A program made the translations under genes and the position numbers. Under the pieces are notes generated by a model. The model was given only the letters and a program-made list of their open reading frames with translations. It did not search any database and was not told the DNA's origin. Source: QQUD01 sp039029915 (GTDB taxonomy: Bacteria; Chloroflexota; Anaerolineae; Promineifilales; Promineifilaceae). Taken from it: a stretch of 13,958 nt of DNA. Below are positions 1 to 6,065 of the stretch, piece after piece. The stretch's first letter is position 1; every line of letters begins with the position of its first letter. Location of the stretch: assembly GCA_039029915.1 (NCBI GenBank), contig JBCCFD010000187.1:1-13958 (forward strand). Direction: 5' to 3'.

Positions 1-15
1 CGAGGACTACTTGAA

Positions 16-55
16 GGTGCACCAAACTTACCCGTCAAACCTTGTTTGGTGCACC
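16..55. repeat. 12-bp inverted repeat just past the anti-sigma gene
   Basis: A perfect 12-base inverted repeat pairs GGTGCACCAAAC at 16-27 with GTTTGGTGCACC at 44-55 around a 16-base loop. Each arm contains the smaller palindrome GGTGCACC. It lies immediately downstream of the stop codon (57-59) of the minus-strand gene, where a transcription terminator would be expected. There is no T tract on either side, so it is not a classic Rho-independent terminator. It could be an mRNA 3' hairpin or one copy of a dispersed palindromic repeat. Nothing to its left is visible. Confidence 0.6.
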
Positions 56-56
56 A

Positions 57-470
57 CTAGTCTGATAGCGTTTTGAAAGTCCAAGCATAAGCAATCCACA
101 TAATCAGGGCCAGAACACCAAATAGAATTGCCACGTTGGGCGCATCTCTGAACATCAGCCACGTCAGGCCCTCTTCACTGTTTCCAGCATTCGACAGGGG
201 CATCAGAGAAAGAAATAGAGCTAAGCCTAATAAAGTAGATCGGGTTCGTAATATTTTTTTGACACGCATAAGTGCCTCCTTTTCAATTTTTTTAGATTCC
301 GGTTGATCAATATCAAAAAATTCGAGTTTGTTATCAAATGCCAATAGCATCTTTTTAAAATCGGGGTTTTGTTCAATGTACGCTTCAATCAATTTTTTGG
401 TATCTTCGCTAGCTTCTCCAGATTGATAAACTGGCAATAAATCAATGATGATATCTTCAGTTATTTTCAT
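57..470 (-). CDS. Two-helix membrane protein, probable anti-sigma factor
   Basis: This 137-residue protein probably holds the neighbouring ECF sigma factor inactive at the membrane. The N-terminal 50 residues are helical and acidic and start with DLLPVYQSGEASEDT, the usual opening of zf-HC2-type anti-sigma domains. The zinc ligands of that family (H-x3-C-x2-C) appear to be replaced by Y31, N35 and F38, so it would be a zinc-free version. Two hydrophobic segments follow, at about residues 79-93 and 112-132, with a short loop between them and a very short tail. Its ATG (468-470) overlaps the sigma-factor stop codon in an ATGA, indicating translational coupling and fixing the start. The pairing and order (sigma first, then membrane partner) are typical of ECF modules. 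The name rests on context and the N-terminal motif; no catalytic or sensor domain is visible. Confidence 0.7.
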   Translation of the reverse strand: MKITEDIIIDLLPVYQSGEASEDTKKLIEAYIEQNPDFKKMLLAFDNKLEFFDIDQPESKKIEKEALMRVKKILRTRSTLLGLALFLSLMPLSNAGNSEEGLTWLMFRDAPNVAILFGVLALIMWIAYAWTFKTLSD

Positions 471-949
471 TGTTCATTCTCCATCATGAGCTTCGCCAGC
501 TTGATTCTGGCACGATGAATTTTGACTTTAGCGGCAGATAGCGAGATGTTCAGGGTTTCGGCAACGGCCGTATATGCCATTCCGTATTCCACCCGCATCA
601 GCAGCGCCGCCCGATCAATTTCAGGCAGTTGTTGTAACCCGCTGAGCACCTTGTTCAGCTCTTCACGACGTTGAGTGATGCCTTCCACTGAGTAAGCTCT
701 GTCCGTCAGTGAGTCATCTAAATCGGTAAGCCGCTTTGATTTACGTAATCCTTCCAAATAAAGATTGCGAGCAATGGTGAAAAGATATCCCTTCACCGTT
801 TCCATCTCAATCGGCTTAGCAGATACCAGCACTCGGACAAAGGTCTCGGCGGTAATATCATCCGCCAAGGCTGAATCACCTGAAAGCCCTAAGGCAAAGC
901 GATAAACGTCCGGGGCGTATTGTTGGTAGATGTCGCTCAAACTGTTCAT
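467..949 (-). CDS. RNA polymerase sigma factor, ECF (sigma-70) family
   Basis: A 160-residue extracytoplasmic-function sigma factor that directs RNA polymerase to a small stress or envelope regulon. Region 2 covers about residues 8-72, including the core-binding part YAPDVYRFALGLSGD and the helix DDITAETFVRVL, with promoter -10 contacts in the GYLFTIARNLYLEGLRK stretch. Region 4 covers about residues 98-153. It starts with the typical LPEIDRAALLMRVEYGM and ends in the helix-turn-helix LNISLSAAKVKIHRARIKL that reads the -35 element. There is no region 1 or 3, and the length is normal for the class. It overlaps the downstream gene by four bases. A weak GAGAT lies just upstream of the ATG at 949. 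ECF factors often transcribe their own operon, so a recognition site may lie in 950-1150, but I could not identify one with confidence. Confidence 0.93.
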   Translation of the reverse strand: MNSLSDIYQQYAPDVYRFALGLSGDSALADDITAETFVRVLVSAKPIEMETVKGYLFTIARNLYLEGLRKSKRLTDLDDSLTDRAYSVEGITQRREELNKVLSGLQQLPEIDRAALLMRVEYGMAYTAVAETLNISLSAAKVKIHRARIKLAKLMMENEQ

Positions 950-1303
950 AAAATCTCATTTATACTATGCACAGCTATTCAAAAAGTTACAAAGTTAGTG
1001 GATTGGATTTGTTTTATGTGAAAATCAAGCAGTATCTCTAGCTACAAATCACTTTAGTTTGCTCCGCGCGATGATAAATCACCGCGCTATTCAAAAGGAT
1101 ATGTGGCTAGGCAGTATCTTGAAAAAGAATTAACTATATTTTGTTTTCACCGAGTAAATTCCACATTTCCAGCGTTATATTTTCAAAATATTCGGTGAGA
1201 TTTACATAATACAAAGACTCAAAGAGTCGAAGATTTGAAAAGAAAGAAAATAAGGACTCTTTGTGTTGCTTTGAGTTCTTCGTGCCTTTGTGTTGAAAAA
1301 GAT
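950..1303. other. Divergent intergenic region with several small palindromes
   Basis: This 354-base gap separates the minus-strand sigma gene from the plus-strand glycosyltransferase and should hold promoters for both. I see no convincing gene. It contains a GCGCG/CGCGC inverted repeat (1066-1070 with 1083-1087) whose interior TGAT/ATCA also pairs. A 7-base TCACCGA/TCGGTGA pair (1147-1153 with 1192-1198) encloses ATATTTT-C-AAAATAT (1177-1191). The 3' third is an A-rich then T/G-rich leader described separately. No clear -35/-10 pair stands out. Confidence 0.6.
1220..1295 (+). repeat. Low-complexity leader with CTTTGTG-type repeats and a hairpin
   Basis: Four copies of a CTTTGTG-like heptamer stand at 1259-1265, 1269-1275, 1278-1284 and 1286-1292, separated by 3, 2 and 1 bases. 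CAAAGAGTC at 1220-1228 is the exact complement of GACTCTTTG at 1255-1263, so the leader RNA can form a 9-bp stem. The stretch reads through in the glycosyltransferase frame. The peptide it would encode is not part of the glycosyltransferase fold, so I treat it as untranslated repeat sequence. Confidence 0.55.
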
Positions 1304-2035
1304 ATGGATTTGTCGATTATTATCCCAGCGTATAACGAAGAAAAGCTGATCGCGAAGACGATTGGTAAAGTTCAAACGGCCGTTTCCCCCCTCCACGAAC
1401 AAGGCATCACAACCGAACTGATTGTGTGTGATAACAATTCAACGGACAATACGGCCGTTTTGGCCCGAGAGGCAGGGGCCACCATTGTGTTTGAGCCAGA
1501 CAACCACATCGCCAAAGCCCGCAATACGGGTGCAGCGCACGCCCAAGGCCAATGGTTCCTCTTCGTTGATGCAGATACCTATCCTTCTCCCGAGCTGATG
1601 ACAGATATTCACCAAGCAATGCAAAAACCTGATGTGCTTGGCTGCTCAAGCACGATAAAAGTGAGCGATGCCCCTTTTTGGTATCGGCTCAATTTGGAAG
1701 GACAAAATATCAATTTACGCCTTTTTAAAACCTTGCTGGGACTGTTTTGTCTCTGCCGTGCCGATGTGTTTGCTGAAATTGGCGGCTTTAATACCAACCT
1801 TTATGCGTTTGAAGATTTGGATTTTGTGAACCGATTGAAGAAATACGGCCGTAAAACCAACCAAAAATACCTCATCCTCCACAAGCATCCCGTCACCACC
1901 TCCGGTCGCAAGGGCATTCTTTACAATCGATGGGAAATGACCAACTCCTTTATCACTGCCCTCTACTACTTTCTCACCAATCAAAAACCCGAGAATCCTG
2001 AAAAGATGCCGTTTTGGTATGACGGGAGGAGGTGA
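1304..2035 (+). CDS. Glycosyltransferase, family 2 (GT-A fold)
   Basis: A 243-residue soluble glycosyltransferase that would move a sugar from a nucleotide-sugar donor to an unidentified acceptor. The fold starts at the second residue with LSIIIPAYNEEKLIAKTI. The nucleotide-binding CDNNSTDNTAVLA follows at 42-54, ARNTGAAHAQGQWFLFVDAD ends in the metal-binding DAD triad at 89-91, and the acceptor-side motif YAFEDLDFVNRL carries the likely catalytic ED at 170-171. There is no clear C-terminal membrane domain. The frame is open from an earlier ATG at 1235, but those 23 residues come from a repetitive leader and precede the fold, so I choose ATG 1304. Two ACGGCCGT palindromes lie near the 5' end and one near codon 181. 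It stands alone, with a 163-base repeat-filled gap before the next gene, and may not belong to the catabolic block. Confidence 0.88.
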   Translation: MDLSIIIPAYNEEKLIAKTIGKVQTAVSPLHEQGITTELIVCDNNSTDNTAVLAREAGATIVFEPDNHIAKARNTGAAHAQGQWFLFVDADTYPSPELMTDIHQAMQKPDVLGCSSTIKVSDAPFWYRLNLEGQNINLRLFKTLLGLFCLCRADVFAEIGGFNTNLYAFEDLDFVNRLKKYGRKTNQKYLILHKHPVTTSGRKGILYNRWEMTNSFITALYYFLTNQKPENPEKMPFWYDGRR

Positions 2036-2037
2036 TT

Positions 2038-2083
2038 GGGGATCGGGGGTTAGGGATCGGGGATTGGGGATTGGGGATTGGGG
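2038..2083 (+). repeat. G-rich heptamer array (GGGGATT type), G-quadruplex-prone
   Basis: Seven runs of three to five G begin at 2038, 2045, 2053, 2059, 2066, 2073 and 2080, an almost exact seven-base period with units GGGGATT or GGGGATC. Loops are about three bases, which fits the standard G3+N1-7 quadruplex pattern with more than four runs. It begins three bases after the glycosyltransferase stop. The form resembles the short tandemly repeated repetitive heptamers known from cyanobacterial genomes. Confidence 0.9.
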
Positions 2084-2124
2084 ATATTGAAGACTGCCAT
2101 TTTTGATTCAGCTTTCCTTATAAC

Positions 2125-2187
2125 ACTCTGTACTCTACACTCTATTCTCTAGCTCCTAGCTCCTAGCTCCATCCTCCCGCTCTCGCT
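2125..2187 (+). repeat. C/T-rich degenerate heptamer array
   Basis: A second seven-base-period tract lies in the same gap, about nine units long. ACTCTGT, ACTCTAC and ACTCTAT are followed by TCTCTAG, two CTCCTAG units and CT-rich variants. The core contains three exact TAGCTCC copies at 2150-2170. It ends 11 bases before the ATG of the next gene, which has no recognisable Shine-Dalgarno sequence. This may be strand-slippage sequence with no coding role. Confidence 0.8.
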
Positions 2188-2198
2188 ACAATTCCCCC

Positions 2199-3245
2199 AT
2201 GAACACAAACAAACTCATCCACATCGTTTCCTGTCATGCCGAAGGTGAAGTTGGCAATGTCATTGTCGGTGGCGTCACTCCACCACCCGGTGACACCCTC
2301 TGGGAACAATCCCGCTGGATCGCAGAAGACCAAACCTTACGCAATTTTGTCCTTAACGAACCCCGAGGCGGCGTTTTTAAACATGTCAATCTCCTCGTTC
2401 CGGCTAAGCACCCACAAGCAGAGTTTGGCTTCATTATCATGGAGCCTGTCCATACCCCCCCCATGTCCGGCTCCAATTCCATTTGCGTTGCTACCGTCCT
2501 GCTCGACACGGGCATGATCCCCATGCAGGAGCCTCAAACCACGTTCTACCTTGAAGCACCGGGCGGGCTGGTACACGTGCAAGCCAACTGCCACAATGGC
2601 AAAGCAACCTCCATCCAAATTCAAAACGTCCCTTCGTTTGCTGACAAACTCGACGTCAATCTTGAGGTAGAAGGGGTTGGCACACTTACCGTCAGCACAG
2701 CATACGGGGGCGACAGCTTTGTTATTGTGGATGCAAAGGCGTTAGGGTTTGAGCTTTTGCCAGAAGAAGCAAAAGACTTGGCTGAAACAGGGGCTAAAAT
2801 CACAAAAGCTGCTAATGAACAGCTTGGCTTTGTTCACCCTCTTAACCCAGAGTGGAATCACCTGTCATTCTGCCAATTTGCAGGCCCATTGTTTGAAGAG
2901 GATGGAACCATAACAGGTAAAAATAGCGTCGCTATCGACCCTGGCAAGCTTGATCGTTCACCATGCGGCACCGGCTCATCTGCACGTATGGCAGTGTTGT
3001 ATGCCAAAGGCCAAATGCAAGTTGGGGATCGGTATGTGAGCCGCTCGCTTATTGGCTCACGGTTTGATTGTCAGATTATTAGCACTGAACTAGTTGGTGG
3101 AAAAACGGCCGTTATTCCCACAATACAAGGCCGCGCTTGGATCACAGGCACTCACCAGCTCATGCGCGATCCCACTGACCCCTGGCCTGTAGGCTACCGC
3201 TTAACGGATACTTGGCCAGAAGTTGGTCGATCTAAGGACCGATGA
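2199..3245 (+). CDS. Proline racemase-superfamily enzyme (Ser/Cys variant)
   Basis: This 348-residue protein belongs to the proline racemase superfamily, cofactor-free enzymes that epimerise proline or 4-hydroxyproline or dehydrate trans-3-hydroxyproline. The first half starts with IVSCHAEGEVGNVIVGGV, the family's N-terminal substrate-binding strand. The first catalytic position, normally Cys in a CGH motif, is Ser90 in PPMSGSNSICVATVLLDTG. The second catalytic residue, Cys256, is intact in DRSPCGTGSSARMAVLYAKG. Two-Cys enzymes are typically racemases or epimerases and Thr/Cys enzymes dehydratases. A Ser/Cys pair occurs in part of the superfamily and leaves the reaction open. The length is normal. 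ATG 2199 follows a CT-rich heptamer array with no ribosome-binding site, but the family N terminus starts here. The gene after it encodes an amidohydrolase, suggesting catabolism of amino-acid derivatives. Confidence 0.9.
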   Translation: MNTNKLIHIVSCHAEGEVGNVIVGGVTPPPGDTLWEQSRWIAEDQTLRNFVLNEPRGGVFKHVNLLVPAKHPQAEFGFIIMEPVHTPPMSGSNSICVATVLLDTGMIPMQEPQTTFYLEAPGGLVHVQANCHNGKATSIQIQNVPSFADKLDVNLEVEGVGTLTVSTAYGGDSFVIVDAKALGFELLPEEAKDLAETGAKITKAANEQLGFVHPLNPEWNHLSFCQFAGPLFEEDGTITGKNSVAIDPGKLDRSPCGTGSSARMAVLYAKGQMQVGDRYVSRSLIGSRFDCQIISTELVGGKTAVIPTIQGRAWITGTHQLMRDPTDPWPVGYRLTDTWPEVGRSKDR

Positions 3246-3283
3246 ACAGTAATTGGTAATTGAATAATTGGACAAATAAGAGA

Positions 3284-3312
3284 CTTGCAACTTGCAACCT
3301 GCAACATTGCAA
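3284..3312 (+). repeat. CTTGCAA heptamer array
   Basis: CTTGCAA occurs at 3284-3290 and 3291-3297, followed by CCTGCAA at 3298-3304 and the eight-base CATTGCAA at 3305-3312. The array ends 10 bases before the ribosome-binding site of the M20 gene. It is the third gap in this window with a seven-base tandem repeat of unrelated sequence. Confidence 0.85.
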
Positions 3313-3322
3313 CTCACACAAA

Positions 3323-3327
3323 AGGAG
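3323..3327 (+). promoter_or_regulatory. Ribosome-binding site AGGAG that fixes the M20 start
   Basis: AGGAG at 3323-3327 sits five bases before ATG 3333. The frame is open back to a TTG at 3285, but that extension is only the translated heptamer repeat, so the ATG at 3333 is the start. Confidence 0.85.
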
Positions 3328-3332
3328 AACCC

Positions 3333-4751
3333 ATGTCAGCGAAAGAAATCATCCTCAAACATCTTAACAACGATGACGAAAAACTAGCCTACATCGCTAA
3401 AGAAATTTGGGACAATCCCCAAGTTGCCCTTCAAGAAACCTTCGCTTCAAATTTACTTTCCAAACAGCTTGAAGAAGCAGGGTTTTCCCTCGAATGGGGT
3501 GCCGGACAAATGGATACCGCTTTTATCGCCACGTGGGGCAGCGGCTCACCCATCATCGGCTTTTTAGGAGAATATGACGCCTTGCCAGGGCTTTCACAAA
3601 CCGTCTCCTCCACCAAAACACCTATTGAAGAAGCTGGCCCCGGCCACGGCTGTGGCCACAATTTGTACGGCACAGCCTGCTTGGGCTCTGTGTTAGCCTT
3701 AAAAGAAGCGATGGAGCAAGAAAACATTGGGGGCACTTTGCGCTTTTATGGTTGCCCAGCTGAGGAAACGCTGGTTGGCAAGACGTTTATGGCCAAAGAT
3801 GGTGTTTTTGATGACCTAGACGCAGCCATAAGCTGGCATCCAGGTAGCACCAACATCGTGTGGAATGGCTCTTCATTGGCCCTCAATTCCTTCAAGGTCA
3901 ACTTCCACGGCGTGGCAGCCCATGCAGGGGGCAGTCCCGAAATGGGACGCAGTGCGCTCGATGGTGTCATGCTCATGGATGTGGGCATGAACTATTTACG
4001 GGAACACACCATCCAAGAAGCGCGCATTCACAGCGTGGTAACACATGGGGGTCAAGCCCCCAACGTGGTACCTGCCTATGCCCAAGTGTGGTATTTCATC
4101 CGTGCCCCCCATCGTGAGCAAGTGGATGAAATTTACGAGTGGGTCAAGGATATTGCTAAAGGGGCAGCGCTAATGAGCGGCACCGCCCACGATATTGAAT
4201 TTATTACTGGCTGTTATGATGTCTTGCCAAATGATGTGATGTCTCAATTGTTATACGAAAAAATGGTCGAAGCGGACGGCATGTCATTCACAGAACAAGA
4301 GCAAGCGTTTGCCAAAGAGCTTCAAGCTTCGTTCCCAGAAGGCGCCTTAGATCGCAGTTTTGACTGGATGCAGAAAAAAGCGAAGCATGAGATTCCCGAC
4401 GAGAAAAAAGAGATTCCCCTGTGGACTGAGGTGATTGAGCATTCTGATAATCCACCATTGATGGGTGGCTCAACTGAAGTAGGTGACGTCAGCTGGATCA
4501 CACCAACGGGGCAGTTAACCACCTGCTGCTGGCCGCTCGGCTCACCGGGGCACAGCTGGCAAATTGTGGCCTCATCTGGCTCCAGCATTGGCGCGAAGGG
4601 AATGCTGTTTGCAGCCAAAGGGATGGCGCTAGCTGGTCTTGAGCTGTTTACGAATCCTGAACTATTGGCAGAAGCAAAGGCTGAGTTCGAAAAGGCGCGG
4701 AAGGGGAAGGAATATGTATCCCCATTGCCGGATGGCACGGTGCCGAGCTAA
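3333..4751 (+). CDS. M20-family amidohydrolase, AbgB-like
   Basis: A 472-residue zinc-type amidohydrolase of peptidase family M20, close in layout to AbgB, the B subunit of p-aminobenzoyl-glutamate hydrolase (about 480 residues). It should cleave an amide bond of an N-acyl or aminobenzoyl amino acid. Visible catalytic features are GFLGEYDALPG (76-86), GPGHGCGHNLYGTACLG with metal-ligand candidates C107 and H109, YGCPAEE with E144/E145, ISWHPGS with H169, and the C-terminal GGSTEVGDVSW and PGHSWQ. The dimerisation or lid domain is about residues 185-300, beginning LNSFKVNFHGVAAHAGGSPEMGRSALDGV. A strong AGGAG precedes the start. No AbgA-like partner is present, so it may act alone or as a homo-oligomer. 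It is also the only large gene here without an ACGGCCGT palindrome. The true substrate is unknown. Confidence 0.9.
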   Translation: MSAKEIILKHLNNDDEKLAYIAKEIWDNPQVALQETFASNLLSKQLEEAGFSLEWGAGQMDTAFIATWGSGSPIIGFLGEYDALPGLSQTVSSTKTPIEEAGPGHGCGHNLYGTACLGSVLALKEAMEQENIGGTLRFYGCPAEETLVGKTFMAKDGVFDDLDAAISWHPGSTNIVWNGSSLALNSFKVNFHGVAAHAGGSPEMGRSALDGVMLMDVGMNYLREHTIQEARIHSVVTHGGQAPNVVPAYAQVWYFIRAPHREQVDEIYEWVKDIAKGAALMSGTAHDIEFITGCYDVLPNDVMSQLLYEKMVEADGMSFTEQEQAFAKELQASFPEGALDRSFDWMQKKAKHEIPDEKKEIPLWTEVIEHSDNPPLMGGSTEVGDVSWITPTGQLTTCCWPLGSPGHSWQIVASSGSSIGAKGMLFAAKGMALAGLELFTNPELLAEAKAEFEKARKGKEYVSPLPDGTVPS

Positions 4752-4758
4752 GGGAAAA

Positions 4759-4948
4759 ACTCACCCGAAATAATGGGAGGTGTGCATCCTTCCATTTACT
4801 TAGGAATGAATTCCCCAGCTAGGCAGTGAAACATGATAAATCATGTTGGGTAAGCCTGAAAATGGGTGATACAAGCCTGCTTGAGCAGGTTTCTTTCGCT
4901 AACCGGTGGATTAATCCAGCGGTGGTTATGGGTATGCTCACCCCTCAA
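4759..4948 (+). ncRNA. Candidate structured RNA or decayed IS200/IS605-type end
   Basis: This noncoding stretch folds into a series of stems. Hairpin 1 is TGGGAGG/CCTTCCA (4774-4780 with 4788-4794, one G-U). Hairpin 2 is GGAA/TTCC (4803-4806 with 4811-4814). Hairpin 3 is ACATGAT/ATCATGT (4831-4837 with 4840-4846). An outer stem GGGTGA-TAC/GTA-bulge-TCACCC (4864-4872 with 4932-4943) encloses two further hairpins, CCTGC/GCAGG (4875-4888) and one around the palindrome TGGATTAATCCA. CTCACCC occurs at both ends. The phrase GCAGTGAAACATGAT would read AVKHD, reminiscent of the AVKQE tail of TnpB proteins, and a TCAA lies at 4945-4948 as at some IS200/IS605 right ends. No transposase or TnpB frame survives. 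Identity is unproven. Confidence 0.35.
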
Positions 4949-4955
4949 ATAAATG

Positions 4956-5058
4956 TTCCGAAGTTTCTAATTAGAAAACCTTGTTAGCTAAAAGCTTCGG
5001 AAACTCGAGGAAACGAAGTTTATAGACGCCATTTTATTCAAAGCAGGAACTTCGTTTC
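4956..5058 (+). repeat. Cluster of inverted repeats in the formamidase leader
   Basis: Three perfect inverted repeats lie here. TTCCGAAG (4956-4963) pairs with CTTCGGAA (4995-5002). Nested inside is the 14-base palindrome TTTCTAATTAGAAA (4964-4977). GAAACGAAGTT (5010-5020) pairs with AACTTCGTTTC (5048-5058) over a 27-base loop. The recurring CGAAG/CTTCG core suggests one repeat family. In RNA these would form two long stems upstream of the formamidase start. They may be leader structures, a terminator/attenuator or small dispersed palindromic elements. The remainder, 5059-5117, is A/T-rich with no obvious feature except the AAAGG ribosome-binding site at 5107-5111. Confidence 0.75.
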
Positions 5059-5117
5059 ACTTAAGCGAGCAGTTTAGCTAATATCTATCTTTAAACGATT
5101 AATACAAAAGGTCATCA

Positions 5118-6065
5118 ATGAGCAAACATTTTATTGAGCCAAACGAAACTGCCCTACACGGCGTCTTCTCGCGGGAGATGCAGCCCATCTTAACCATCGA
5201 TCCGGGCGAAACGGTACGCTTTAAAACGCTAGATGCCGCATGGAATCTAGAACCCCGCGCCTCAACCAAGTACATCGATTTCCCCAAACAGTTTGACCAT
5301 CCTGACCGTGAAAAAGGGCATGCGCTGTGCGGGCCTGTGTTTATTCGCGGCGCAAAGCCGGGTATGACCTTGGCGGTGGAGATTGGTGAAATTGTGGCAG
5401 GGGGTTGGGGATTTACGGCCGTTGGTGGCTGGCCCCATATTGTTAACGATCGACTCGGTTTTTCTGATAAGGCCGGCACCTTTCTACTGTGGACCCACGA
5501 CATCGAACGCGGGCTTGCCACAAATCAGCACGGGCAGTCAGTTGAATTACGGCCGTTTATGGGCGTAATGGGGATGCCGCAAGACGTAGCGGGAGAACAA
5601 TCCACCATTCCACCTCGAATCACGGGAGGCAACATCGACTGCAAAGAGCTAGTCGCTGGCAGCACGCTCTATTTACCAATCGAAGTCGAAGGGGGCCTTT
5701 TTTCAACAGGAGATGGACACGGCCGTCAAGGGGATGGTGAAAGCAGCGTAACAGCCATCGAATGTCCCATTGAACGGGTTGATTTGACCTTCAACCTCGA
5801 GCCTGACATGCCGCTCAAAACACCGCTAGCTAACACCCCCGCTGGCTGGATCACGTTCGGCTTTGATGAATCGCTTGACGAAGCGGTGTTGATTGCACTC
5901 GAAGCGATGGTTGATTTTATGCACGGTCATTTTGGCGTTGATCGGCATCATGCGCTGGGCTTAATCAGCGTTACGGTTGATTTGCGCATCACCCAGATCG
6001 TCAATCAAGTAAAAGGGGTTCATGCTGTATTGTCTCATGAGGTTATTGCTGAATTAGGTCTATGA
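5118..6065 (+). CDS. Acetamidase/formamidase family protein
   Basis: A 315-residue member of the FmdA/AmdA family, metal-dependent amidases that hydrolyse formamide, acetamide or related small amides to ammonia and a carboxylate. Family signatures are GPVFIRGAKPGMTLAVEI (72-89), the GGWGF and HIVND stretches, FMGVMG (147-152), the core PRITGGNIDCKELVAGSTLY (166-185), VEGGLFSTGDGHGRQGDGE (190-208) and ALGLISVTVDLRITQIVN (279-296). Histidines, aspartates and glutamates in the GDGHGRQGDGE motif are likely metal or catalytic residues. The length fits the shorter bacterial members. AAAGG lies six bases before the ATG. The stop overlaps the ATG of the MFS gene in an ATGA, so the amidase and transporter are translationally coupled. 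This suggests that the transporter moves the amide or its product. Three ACGGCCGT palindromes are present. Confidence 0.9.
   Translation: MSKHFIEPNETALHGVFSREMQPILTIDPGETVRFKTLDAAWNLEPRASTKYIDFPKQFDHPDREKGHALCGPVFIRGAKPGMTLAVEIGEIVAGGWGFTAVGGWPHIVNDRLGFSDKAGTFLLWTHDIERGLATNQHGQSVELRPFMGVMGMPQDVAGEQSTIPPRITGGNIDCKELVAGSTLYLPIEVEGGLFSTGDGHGRQGDGESSVTAIECPIERVDLTFNLEPDMPLKTPLANTPAGWITFGFDESLDEAVLIALEAMVDFMHGHFGVDRHHALGLISVTVDLRITQIVNQVKGVHAVLSHEVIAELGL

Noticed and set aside
1235..1303. 23-residue N-terminal extension of the glycosyltransferase, possibly a signal peptide
   Set aside because: The sequence is repeat-derived, and the GT-A fold begins immediately after ATG 1304.
2038..2187. CRISPR array in the repeat-rich gap
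   Set aside because: The units are seven bases with no spacers, so these are simple tandem repeats.
3285..3332. TTG-initiated N-terminal extension of the M20 protein
   Set aside because: It is the translated CTTGCAA heptamer array; a strong AGGAG precedes ATG 3333.
4322..4738. 138-codon minus-strand frame opposite the M20 gene
   Set aside because: The plus-strand frame holds the conserved GGSTEVGDVSW and PGHSWQ motifs; the reverse frame has no family resemblance.
4752..4948. Known riboswitch (c-di-GMP, TPP or cobalamin class)
   Set aside because: The stems do not carry the conserved internal-loop sequences of those classes as I know them, so no class is assigned.
5099..5521. 140-codon open frame on the minus strand opposite the amidase gene
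   Set aside because: It is opposite conserved amidase motifs and reads as Pro/Ser-rich shadow sequence with no ribosome-binding site.
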